Below are positions 1 through 11,400 of a stretch of DNA of 64,000 nucleotides, one piece after another (the stretch's first letter is position 1; each line of letters opens with the position of its first letter). Both the position numbers and the translations under genes were made by a program. Below the pieces are notes generated by a model. The model was not told where the DNA came from, searched no databases, and saw nothing but the letters and a program-made list of their open reading frames with translations. Location: the NCBI GenBank assembly GCA_018806985.1, contig JADANN010000461.1, forward strand, positions 124,001 to 188,000. The letters are read 5' to 3'. Origin of the DNA: Angiostrongylus vasorum (taxonomy: Eukaryota; Nematoda; Chromadorea; Rhabditida; Metastrongylidae).

Positions 1-215
1 CTGATCGATAGAACTAATTGAGAGATGAGTGAAACGGAGGACCCGCATGGTGTGGTGGTGAACGCGTTAGCCCCGGAAAGGATAATAGCGCGTTCGTTCT
101 CCACCGCAGACACCTGCGGTCCAGAGTTTAGCAAATATCTCAGCATCATTGTCGTTTTTATCAAACGTAATACCCTGCCGTGAAAAAATTATAATAGGCA
201 GCAAATAAAAAGTTA
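1..215 (+). repeat. SINE-3 copy (tRNA-derived)
   Basis: The sense strand reads GATCGATAGAACTA, CCCGCATGGTGTGGTGGTG, GCGCGTTCGTTCTCC and ends ...GGCAGCAAATAAAAAGTTAAC. TGGTGTGGTGG resembles a pol III A box and CGTTCGTTCTCC a B box. The copy is cut by the window edge. Confidence 0.75.
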
Positions 216-1639
216 ACATTGCCATTCTATAGTTATTTAGGTAAAATATCGATTAGGAAAAATAACAAGAAAAACTACTGGCGCTTACGGATTTAATAAT
301 ATCGGGTTGGTTTTCGTTGAACAACAAGAACATAAACACCTGCCATTCTGTGGATTCGTTAAGACAGTTCACCTTAAGCACAATTTGCAAACAAATTTGC
401 TAGAAAAACGTTAAAAAATTAAGGTAATAGGTTACGGTAGCGTGTTATATACCTCTACGGCGGTCTGATGATCTTTGAGTAAGAAATGACTCATATGAAG
501 TTGATGCTTTACGTGACCCGATGATGATTGATTGTTGACGGAGTAGGGTATCAGCGAGATTTTGTTTCCAGCAGCGACCTGGAAAAACTGTTATGACATG
601 ATGGTAATCACTCATTAAAGTAGTGAATTGTTTTTTAAGCTCACAAGTATTCAAAAACGATTTATTTAACATTATCATTGTATTAGCGCAAAATAATATT
701 TGAAATAAAGACTTTAGCACTCCATTCGTTGGTCAGTCCATCACAGAATTTTCTGTCAACCCAGAAATATCGGAGTACTAAGGCAATAGAGTGCCACAGA
801 ACTTGAAACTGCGCGACAACTACCTGCAGTGGAGACGTGCATACTCGCCTTAAGACAGCTATGTCGGTATTCTAGAGACACTCTCGACATACACTTAATA
901 CGATCATTGGGAAAAAAGACAACAATTGCGCCTACTGAACATTGGTGGCGGTACGAACGAATGAAGTGCTAGAGGTAGTTGAACATGTGAAGTAGGTTCA
1001 TCTATGTGTCTAACCAGATGACTACTTATAATTGTTCAGCTTCTTGCTGAGCTATTTAAAGATTTCACAATCGAGATATCGCCGAATTAATTCAGAGCCA
1101 GCCTGGAGAACTCCTTCCAAAAGTACGAAAGGGATAAAATCTGAGTGAAAGGAATGTCCGGAAATTACACAATCTTTTGTTTTGTTTCTTTGTTGATGAC
1201 GCCGTTCTTATTACAACAAGCATTACCAGGCTGAACGAGTGCTTTAACCGGCTTCGATACGCTTCTGAAAAAACATATTCGACTAAACCTCGCAGAAAGG
1301 ATGTCTATAACGGAGATATTTGTTTTTGAAGCGCCATTCGTCTTCGACGAAACGAATAATTTCGAATGCACAGGCTATGTATGTCTGAAGTCAACATGAA
1401 TAACGACGTAGCTCCCAGAGTTGAGCAGCGGGAGGCGAACGGCTTATGGAGCTTTCAAGAGCATCGAGGACATAGTGAGGAGAACAAAAAACACCCAACT
1501 TCATGCACACCTTTTCTGTTCAAATATTCTTTCTCTCACAAAAGAGAGAGCATTGCTGAGAGTATCTCGTATCACTTAACTGGTCGACAGAATCCGAAAC
1601 TCTTAGTTACATCAACAGTCGAAAGTCAGAGACGTTCTC
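216..1639. other. Intron of itr-1, nothing recognised
   Basis: AT-rich sequence between a SINE-3 copy and the RTE tail. The ORFs here lack coding character. The next ITPR exon was searched for and not seen. Confidence 0.5.
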
Positions 1640-4225
1640 TTACTTGGATACTTGGATACTTGGACGGTCCGTCTTCACGAGTTGTGCGAACTCCAGCACA
1701 TATGCCATTCGTTCCTTTTTCTCGTAGTATTAGTGGCCTTGTTCGAGCTTGGTAGCACGTGCGAGTCTCATACCGTGATCTGTAAAACAACCGCAGCTGC
1801 GGGTACAGCTCATTAACTTTGTTTACGAACACGTCCGCCCAACGTGTAGGTGGTCCTCCTGGGGAACGTTTGCAATCTCTTGGAGTCCACTCTATTGTTC
1901 TTTTCGTCCATCTGTTGCCTGTTCTTCTCATTATGTGACCGGCCCATCTATGTTTCGCTATCGATGATACTCCTGGATCTCGAAGATGTGACAGATTTCG
2001 AAGGTCAGAGCTTCGCATTCCGGCTAGGTATTGAGAGTGCCGGTTATATTTCAGAAGACATCGCTCAAGCGCTCTGTGAGTAGGGCGAGGCATTCTTGAC
2101 GTAGTTGAAGTATCAATCAACCCACGTCTCCGCAACATAACAGAGCACTGGGAGGACCGCATAATCGAGAGATGAGCGCGGATTTTCGGGTCCCTCAGTT
2201 GGTCGGTGGCATCTTTGAGAGGCCCAAATGCGGCCCAAGCTGCTCTTCTTCTTCTGTCTATTTCCTCATTCACGTTGTTTTCCATGTTCATTGATCGCCC
2301 AAGGTATACGTACGAGGTGGTCTCTGCAATGAGACAGCACTCGAATTCAATTTTTTCACCTTCGCACCATGGGTTTTTTCATGAACTGGGTCTTCTTTCG
2401 ATTTATGCGAAGCCCGATCTTTTTTCCTCGCTTCGTTGAGCTCGTTGATCATCATCTCTGCTTCGCTAGTACTTCTTGAGAAGATGACAATGTCGTCGGC
2501 AAACCGAAGGTTTGATAGGAAATATTCCATCATTATCCACTGAAGCTTTGGCGATATTGTATCTCCCTGTCGGACCCCTTTTTTTATGGACATGGTAAGA
2601 GGTCGTTCGAAAAGCTGTGTTTTCGTAGTGCAGTTCCAATAACAGTCGGGCAGAGTTCTTATGTAGGAAAGGTCCACTCTTGGTCGATGAGCGCTGATAT
2701 AATCGCATTTATTTCGATACTGTCAAATGCTTTTTTCATAGTCGACAAATGTTAGGGCTACACGCAAGTGGTATTCCCGACAAACTTCGATGACCCTGGA
2801 CACGATTTGGATGTGCTCCATGCAGCAATATCCTTTCCGAAATCCTGCTTGTTCGACTGGTTGCGCCTCATCCAATTTCCCTGATATGCACGAGAGGATA
2901 ATCTTTTAGAAGAGCTTGTAGAGCACACTCAACAAAAATACGGGGGCGATAGTTACGAAGATCCCTTTGGTCTCCTTTCTGGGCAGGATGACCGTGCGCG
3001 ACGTCCTCCGCTGGTCTGGGATTTCTTCCTTCTCAAGGCAAGCTGTCATTTAATTTGCGAGAAGTACATGTAAATTGGGGGCTTCCAGCTCTGAGGAAGT
3101 CGGCGGTAATATTGTCGGGTCCTGGAGCTGTGCCTACTTTCATGCTTTCAATCGCAACTGGAACCTCCGACGGAAGAATCACAGGTGATTTTTTCTCCAG
3201 CGGGAATTGTGGAACGGAAAAGGTTGGTCTAGAACGTTTCCGCTATTAATTCCATATCATGGAGGAAACTTTTGACGATTTCATCTTCGTTCATCAGAGC
3301 TTACCGCGGAACATTATAATCACACAAGCCCCGACGGCATTTTTTTCAGACTCCTTCTTTTTTTCTGCTGCTTCCAGTAGTTTCTTCTGCTTGTACCGTT
3401 ACAGATCTTCCTGCAAAGCTCTTCTGCAGCTGACATTTATTACTAGTTACGTTAAACGTGTTGCAGTGGGATCAAGCTTCAGTTTCCTTCTCTTTTCGAA
3501 CAACTCCTTGGTAGTGACGGAGATGCGATCCGATCTTCTTGCTTGAGGAACTGAGGCGAATTCGACACTGATTTGCAGTCCTTCGACAAGCCGCTCGTAG
3601 TCTTCGGTCGGGCCCTCTTTAATCTGCCAGTCACGTTTGGACAGGACTTCATTCAGAATGTCCTTGTCGTATACAGCTAGACTCTTTCCTCGTCGTCGAT
3701 GAAGAGGGTTTTTTCCAGCTTGCGGCTGAATCGAATCTTTGCGCGAAGAAGGCTGTGATCGGAACCAGTACAGAATGACGGAACTACCGATGTGTCAAGT
3801 AGGCACCATCCTCTGTTTGTCAGAATATGGTCGATCTTCGCATGAGTCATGCCGTTGGGAGACTCCCATCGCCAACGGCGGCTTTCTTTCTTCTGGAAAA
3901 GCCTGTTTCCATGGAGGAGACGTGCCTGACAGAAGTCCTGCGAAACGGTTTTGATTCTCATTTCTTCCTTCTAATCCAAATTCCCTGATCCTGTATTCGC
4001 TCTCGTTGGCCTTTCCTTTTCTGGCGTTGAAGACTCCGACAACAAATTTATGGTATGCTTTATCATTGCGGATGACTTCCTCCAACTGATAGTAGAATGC
4101 ATTTAATTCGCGCTCATTAGCTGCGTCGATCGGTGAGTAGCAGTTGATGATAGTGATCTTCTTATGGTGCGACAGATGAAGACGGAGGATGGCTATGCGA
4201 GGGAAAAGGGATCTCGTATTGCTCA
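1640..4225 (-). mobile_element. RTE-type non-LTR retrotransposon (LINE), 5'-truncated and decayed
   Basis: Reading on the minus strand, the copy starts inside the AP-endonuclease domain ([21 protein letters not shown], then a decayed GDFNA box [13 protein letters not shown]) and continues with the endonuclease SDH box (GSDHSLLRAKIRF, near 3740). It then enters reverse transcriptase (KKGVRQGDTISPKL near 2570; catalytic LRFADDIVIFS near 2500) and ends in the RTE C-terminal block (HIMRRTGNRWTKR, PPTRWADVFV near 1850-1930). The 3' end is a short tandem of TACTTGGA units at 1640-1665. Frameshifts and stops break the ORF into several pieces, so it is non-autonomous now. It lies in a large intron of itr-1, in the same orientation as the gene. 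Confidence 0.9.
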
Positions 4226-4979
4226 GAGTCCTTTACGGAAACCCTGGAAGAAAAATACGGTGCTCAACTAGTCTTTAGAGCCAGCAGAACCACTGGGCTA
4301 ATACTGTACCCGACAAGGACATGTGGAAAAATTTACTGGAGCCTACTCAAGTCACTCGATGACCAACGGAAGAAAGATGACAAATGCAATTTTTATTATT
4401 TTACTCCCTAATATTTCGCAGCTGTAGATGGACGGTGCGTCCAGTCATCGAAACGAAATGCACTGCGGGGGCCTCTCACTTGAGGTGAGATGGATTCGGG
4501 ACATGTCCAACGGAAAACCGTCTGTTGAGAGCAAATTGTTGTCATGATGGGATCTAGCAGAGATACCTCCATCTTTTTTCTCGCGAAAAAAGCATTCAAA
4601 ATAAGAAAGTTCGTCACAAAATCCTGACTTTCTTCGTATTCCTCGAATGGTCGGAGTCAATTGGGCATCGCAACAGTGACGAATGACAGCTCCAAACACA
4701 TGCGCGTTAATCATTATCAGTGGTTTAGATCACTTCTTTACTTTGTTACTTCTTAACTTTTTTTTACATAAGCCTACCAAAACGACAAATCAGAAATAGG
4801 AACGAAATAGGAACGCAAGGCAGGGTGAGCAAAAGTTAAGAGAAAGGTGGAAAAAAATTCTATCGAACAATGGAAATCATTAAGCAGTAAATGATGTTAA
4901 GGGTCAAATTCTGTTTCGAAAAGAAAAGCAAAACAAAAATCCGTCGAAGGAAGCAATTCAGTGACGTATTTTTTCTTAC
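4226..4979. other. Intron of itr-1, unassigned
   Basis: An 89-aa minus-strand ORF (4445-4714) has no recognisable features. A small tandem GAAATAGGAAC lies at 4794-4817. Confidence 0.4.
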
Positions 4980-5060
4980 ACTGTCTCCAATAACGTAGTG
5001 TTTGTAAGCGGGTTCAATGATAAACCAACTGCCTTCATTCCCTGCACGATCAAGGTAAAC
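4980..5060 (-). CDS. itr-1: itr-1 exon 5
   Basis: 27 codons: [27 protein letters not shown]. The acceptor CACTTTCAG and donor GTAAGAAA are near-ideal nematode sites. A SINE-3 copy begins about 30 bp upstream of the acceptor, so a repeat sits almost on the splice site. Confidence 0.93.
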
Positions 5061-5439
5061 CTGAAAGTGAAAAAAAGACTTTTCAGAACAAACTTAGTGG
5101 CTGAGATATTTGCAAAACTCCGGATGGCAGGTGTCGGCGGTGGGGAAACAAACGCGCTAGTACCATTTCTGAGCGATAACGCATTCACTACCATACCATG
5201 CTTGTCTTTCGTTTCGCTTGTCTGCCAGCTAGTTCTATCGACCAGTGCCATCGGCAATCACCCATCAACGGGATTAATCCGGCAGAGCACTAATCGGGAT
5301 TGAACCTAGTTAAAACTAGCTGGGAGACAACTGAAAAGACCGACTTTCTATGAACCCCGGCATAAATAGTTGATATATTTATTTATACGATTTTATAAAC
5401 CGATCTTGTTGAGCTGATGCAGGGTTGGTATAAGATTTC

Positions 5440-5470
<31 letters not shown>

Positions 5471-8400
5471 TTGTTGTTGTTATTTTTGTTGTTGTTGTTG
5501 TTATCGTTGTCGTTGTTCTTGGTGTTGTTGGTCGATGCATGACATTTCGCCGATTTCGCCTTCCTCAGAGCCTGGACGTATTTATGTAACACTAGCCCTG
5601 TGTTCGGTGAAATATTTATAGTATTAATGAAAAATGAAACATATAAATAAACGTTATATTGGTCAAAAAAGACTACTCACCGTGCTGATACGAATGGGAC
5701 TGACCCACGCGTTGTTCACGTTGGGTCGCGAGCAAGACCCATCCAGCTCAAAAAATCACCTTGAAATAAGGCGCCAGGTCACGTGTGATAGTTAGGCATT
5801 CGTCTTTCCGGTTCATCTATGGGTTTTTGAAGTTCATCCAAAACGTCTCAAGAGTTTGCGTGTTGATGTTTTTTGATTCCTGCGCTAGGATCCGGACATT
5901 CACTTCACTACTTGTACTCTAGAAGAGTGCTTTGACTATTTTTGACTTTGCCATCTAGGGTGTTCCTTTATGCGGACATAAAGCCGTCTGCCCGTTTTCC
6001 CTATGTATTCATCACCGTATGATTTACGCGAGACCAAGTGTATTGTATCAGAACTCATGCAATCCCCGTCTCTCCCATTAAGACAGATCATACAGTTTTC
6101 CGAACTGCATAAATGGTCACAGAGGTGGTTGCGAACTAACTGACGGCGTAGGGTATTGGACGGAATGTCAGTAATCGTTACTTAATTTCCATTTGATTTG
6201 AAGGGTACTTTAAAAGTGGTCTTACTTTACGTTCCAATCATTATTTTGGGAGACAACCCCCACGTTTTTGTCTTTGGCGAGTGGCCTCTGCTTCGTAGCC
6301 ATTGGACATGGTTATTTTTTCGTGCCAGGTTTAGTGATTCCATCCTTTCCTCTTCTCCTGTGCACAAATTTTTTAACTGTTCGGTAGATGTTTTTGATGT
6401 GTTTTTTTTAACGTGTGAAGGATGAGAGGAGAACCAATGGACTATTATATTTTTTACTACTTGGCTTGCGATGACATTTTTTAACAAAACGCCTTTATGA
6501 ACGTTTGTGCAGCTCGGAAAACTGTATGATCTGTCCAAACGGGAGAGACGGCGATTGCACGAGTTCAGGTACAATATAGTTGATTTCATGTAAGTCATGC
6601 GGTGAGGAATACACTGGGGAAACGGGTAGACTACTTTGTGTCCAAATAAAAGAACACCTAGATGGGAAGTGAAATTTTGTCAAAGTACTCCTCTAGGTAC
6701 ACATAAATCATAAAAGCACAATGGCGATGATTTTGAAGTGACTGTGCGGATCCTAGCGTAGGAATTGAAAACATCTATGCGTAAGACTCTTGAGGCGCCT
6801 TGGATAAATTTCAAAAATCCAAAGATAAACCGAAAAGATGAATGCCTCACTATCACACGTGACCTGGCGCCTTATTTCAAAATGATATTTTAAGCTGGAT
6901 GGGCCTCCATCGCCATCCCGAGTGAACAACATGCGGGCAGTCCCCCCGTAGCAGCACGGTGAGTAGTCTTTTTTGGTCAATTTGGATATGGCGTTTGTTT
7001 ACATGTTTCATCTGCATTAGTACTATAGATATTTCACCGAATATAAGGTTACTGTTACATGAAATACGTCCAGGCTCTGAGGTAGGCGAAATCGCCGATC
7101 GTCGAAATCGTCAGCCATCGAACGACAACAACAGCAACAACAATGGAAAACTACCAATTTCGCATCAGCTCAGCTGGATCAGTCTATAAGATCATATAAA
7201 TAAATAGCTGAGAAGCAGGAGAAACGAAGGACCCGCATGGTGTGGTGGTGAATGTGCTAGCCTCGCAAAGGGTAATAGCGCGTCCGTTCTCCACCGCAGA
7301 AACCTGCGACCCGGAGTTTTGCAAACATCTCAGTATCATTATGGCTTTATCCCACATAGTATCCTGCCGTGAAAGATTGTAATAGACAGTAGAGAAAAAA
7401 GTTAATAAAATTAGTAGCATTTGAAAATTTACCGATCTCTACGACTGAATTTAAAAGAAAAACCATTGAGGCCATTCAATGATAGCTAAAATAGAAAAAG
7501 TGTTGCGTGTAGAACAACGGCTAAAGATGGGATACATTATAGACGTGGCTGCGAGTTCAACCACGCGTCCTGCTTTAACCAAGCTCTCCATCTCTAGAGG
7601 ATAAGCAAATCTGTGTCTCAGTCGACTGGGAAACACCGAGCCACATTGATAGACGACCACAAGTCATTGTACAGCTCAAATATACACTCATTCGTTTCAG
7701 CGGCACCATGAATGGAATCGAGTGCATGGGCTACTACCATGCGGGTAGTTAAGGCCAAGCACTTTACCTTCCCTTTTAAACTAAAAAAGAGACCTCGTAA
7801 TTTTGAAAAGCCTAGTGTAACTCGATAAATTTTAATAATGCCGTAGTGATCCTGTAGACAGTTGTGGGTTGAACTATTGATAGCACCAAGACATCCGAGC
7901 CCGAACATACTTTTGTCATAGCCGGTTGATGCCTTTATGCCATCAGAACGATGAACTTTTTTTCTCCTGATGATTAATGCTTATCAGATTGGTCATAAAA
8001 AGAATCTAGGACACTGTGGTTTAGCCTTAGCTAGGTAATCGGGGTTTTGTAATCCGGTTTCTTCAAAAAGTTGGTGACGCAAAAAAGGATTTCAGCTACA
8101 CAAAGTTGTTCGATAACCAGAAACCTCACTATCGGTACTCCAAAACAGGGAACCTTCCAGATTTCAAAAAAATGGAACCGAGGGAAAATCAATTAAGCCA
8201 GGAATGTCGGGAATTTTGAAGAGGACTAAAGCATTAGTCGACCGTGTATAAAGTTGTTTAAACTAAGCAGATATTTTTTCAAACCGACGAATTATTGAGC
8301 GTACACGACGTTGATAAAACTGCTTTCTTCGGCTAACGTTTCGACGTCTTCGTCTCCATCTTCAATGAAGCCGATGATCCAATTTGATGATCCACAGTTG

Positions 8401-11400
8401 TTCGTCTTCATTATGTGCCGTCTTCGTCGTCGAATTGGGACGGATCTTCATCATTGGAACACCGCACGAATGATGCATTTCCACCCGGTAGTGCTCTTTT
8501 ATACAGGGCGGCTAGCTGCTAGGTGCTACCTAACATAATACCGACTGCTGTAGGATGGATTATCTGTTGAAGAACAAATCATTATCAACGGATTGTCATA
8601 TCAACAACAACCGCCTTATATACAAGAACGATGCAGAGTGAGCATGCCTCATTCGTGCCGTGTTCCACTGGAGAAGATCCGTATCGATACGACGACGAAG
8701 ACGCCGCATCGAGAACACGAACAGCTGTGGACCATCGACTCGGATCATCGGCTCCGATAAAGATAAAGACGTCGAAACGTGAGCCGAATAAAACAATCTT
8801 GTCAACCTTGTGTAAACTTAACAATTCAAGCATGTTAAGCAGATAATCAATGACTGATAAAAATCAGTGTTTGCCAGTGCTTCTACGAAAAAGGACTAAC
8901 TTTCATAGCGTTGCGCTCGCATTTCGCTGGTGAGTTTTTTTGCACCGTCACGTACTTGTCGGATTTTACGTGCAGTAGTTGTACGGTAGTGCCGTACTGG
9001 ATCACGTTTCCAAGTGTTTTACGAAATTCCAGCTCGTTCTGCTCCTTTTCCTGCAACCCTTATACAGAATACATATTGGAATTTTGGTTAAAAATCTATG
9101 CAAACTAATTTCAGTGATGTTGAGATATTTGCAAAACTCCGGACCTCAGGTGTATGCGGTGGGAAATGAACGCCTTGTTGTCCTTTCCAGGCAGTAACGC
9201 GTTCACCACCGCACTATACGTGTCTTTCGTTTCGCCTGTCTCTCCTCTAGTTCTATCGATCTCTGCCATCAGCAATCACCCGTCGCCGGGATTGATCTGG
9301 GGGAGTCCTAGCTGCGGTCTGAGTTTTGCAAATATCTCAGCATCACTGAAGTTATATTTCGCAATATGCCCAGCCAGTAAAAAAGAGTAGGCAGTAAACA
9401 ATGCGGTAAACATTATGGAAACTAAGTTTTTTTTCATTACATTGATTAAGTGATGCGGTAAGAACAGGAAAGCAGTAGCAAATGGTGGTAGCAGAAAAAG
9501 CTCTATTCAGAGTCAAACAATAATTTCGTTGAGGACCAAAAATGGAGTTTTAGCAAAACCCAGGATCTTCTGGAAACCGAGTATTATTTACTGGCGTCAT
9601 TAATAATCAAAATTTTGCTGTGTTCATGAGCTGATACAAGGTTGGTACAGAAAACCGACTGCTGCCGTATGCTTTGAGGATGGAGATTGTCTTCATGAAA
9701 ACAAGTTGTTATTAGTGAATAATAATTGACTTGTCAAGAACCGTTTTGTGCAAAAGGGCGTTGACGACTCAGCATACTCATGCATGCGTTCGTGTTCTGC
9801 TCCACCAAATTCACCTCTACATACTAAAACGAGTCACATCACAACAAACAACTACTGTGGCCATTCGATCCGAATCATTGAGTGCCATGAAGAAGAACAA
9901 GGCGTCAAAACGTTAGCCACAGTAAGAAGTTTTCTTTAATAACTTCATGCAAGCTCATGAATATGATAAAAGATTGACCAAACAGTTACCCTTCGATACC
10001 GTTGACGTTTGTGTAGGTTTTTGTCGTTGGAAGAAAAAGGAAATAAACAACGAAAAAATGGAAGAATATCAAGAGGAATTTAACTCCTTAGGATGATCAT
10101 CTACTTATTATTAAGTATCTTTCTTTTCTAGGCGATGAAAGTGACCGACGATTTGAGAAAAAGGAAAATAAAAACGATATTAAGTTCTAGTTTTCTACTA
10201 GAATGACTAATAATTTTAGAAAGAGGAAATGCTCAGAGAAAAATAAAAATGAAACAAGACTACAGTAAAATTTCGTATCAATAGAAATGATACATCAGTG
10301 CTTTGGCTCCCATAATGTCGTTTCGCAGACCATCTCAAGTGGTTTTTAGTAAAATACGGTGCTAGAATTAGACCTTCTCGGCAGCTATTCGCAGTTTATT
10401 CATCATGTCGTTGTCGAACGTTGACTCGCCACTGACGAATCGCTTCTGCTCTGTCCAGAATTGTTTCTGTGCCGCGTAGCGATTCACCGGACAAACTTTA
10501 AAGAGGCAGTCTGAAACGAGAATAATATGGTATACATTACAAACAACCATCGCGAGCTATCCATGAAAGTTTTTGCAATTTACTCTTTCACTGATTTCAT
10601 GTATAAATGTATTGCTAATATATGTTACTACGTGAACCGACATCACGTGTTAGGCTGATCCCAGCATTTCGTGCTTTCGAGTCATTTCCTCACATCCACA
10701 ATATACGATCCTCGTTGACGTTTTTTGCATGTGGTACGTCTGCTGCTTAGGGATTTCGTATTAGCAAATAATTCTTGACTCCAGAGGGATAGCATGTCCT
10801 GTGGGCTCAGGGTGACGTAGGCCTGGGTTGGTTGAGCCTTCTACATAGTGATCGGCATTGCTACCAACTACACTACCCTCCACTTATTAATAGTGTAATA
10901 ATGATAAGAATGAGAGGCGCTGGTAGTGGAGATGTGTCATGTATCATGTCACACAAGGGTTTGTACTCCCATAGGAAAACCGTTCCATCGCTCAGGGATC
11001 GACAATTCGATGCCAGACTGAAAAGAACTCAAGAACTCTCTCCAATCCACAAAAGCTTGTTGGGGGGATGGGGGGAGGGAGAGGGGGGGGCGGAGGAAAG
11101 TTAGGAAGCTAGCACGGCTATCAAAAGATTTCAGAGAGAACCTACGCTAGCAGTCTGCAATGACATCCGGCGAAGAACACAGTATCCTCAGGTAGGGACC
11201 GAAGGGTTCGACTGCTCTCCGCGTGAAATTCTAAGTAAAACGGCTCATAGAAAGCGGCTCCGAAAAAAGGTAAAAGCCGCCGTGACGTCAGCTTTTGGCA
11301 ACAAAGACTGTAGCAACAACGTCATCTGCGCTCATCAAGAAAACAGCGAATTTGGGCCCGAAGAGTTCGTGGATGACGAGGGATGCGAGAAACCCGAAAC

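Larger units (their letters stand above)
5375..7210. mobile_element. Penelope-like element pair forming a 1.8 kb head-to-head palindrome
   Basis: The outer ends are inverted copies of the same sequence (ATTTATTTATA..., TGAGCTGATGC...) near 5380-5440 and 7150-7205. Next inward, each arm carries a hammerhead-like motif and an AAC-rich tract, and then the GIY-YIG endonuclease C-terminus of a PLE. The minus-strand arm (6480-5380) reads [13 protein letters not shown], then [20 protein letters not shown] (YIG triplet at 5999-6007) and [14 protein letters not shown] after frameshifts. The plus-strand arm (6500-7205) reads the same with YTG in place of YIG. Both are broken by stops. The two 5' ends meet near 6490, so the 3' ends face outward. 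The element lies in itr-1 intron 4. Confidence 0.82.
8290..8850. mobile_element. PLE-derived inverted repeat (~560 bp) with a motif at each end
   Basis: The left half (8310-8540) and right half (8585-8830) are inverted copies. Both encode, in opposite directions, a peptide-like string with DPQLFVFIM / [12 protein letters not shown] and RRRIGTDL / RRRIDTDL, so they share a decayed sequence and not a gene. Both outer ends carry the GGCTAACGTTTCGACGTCTT end sequence and its complement. It sits in itr-1 intron 4, just below exon 4. Confidence 0.75.

Noticed and set aside
4445..4714. 89-aa minus ORF as the next IP3-receptor exon
   Set aside because: It lacks the expected GDKVV and NAGQPLH motifs and has no matching splice sites.
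5383..5592. ORF with a poly-Asn tract
   Set aside because: Translation of the (AAC)n array in the PLE arm.
8311..8805. Two ORFs with similar proteins (DPQLFVF..., RRRIGTDL...) on opposite strands
   Set aside because: They are the two arms of one inverted repeat read in opposite directions, not paralogous genes.
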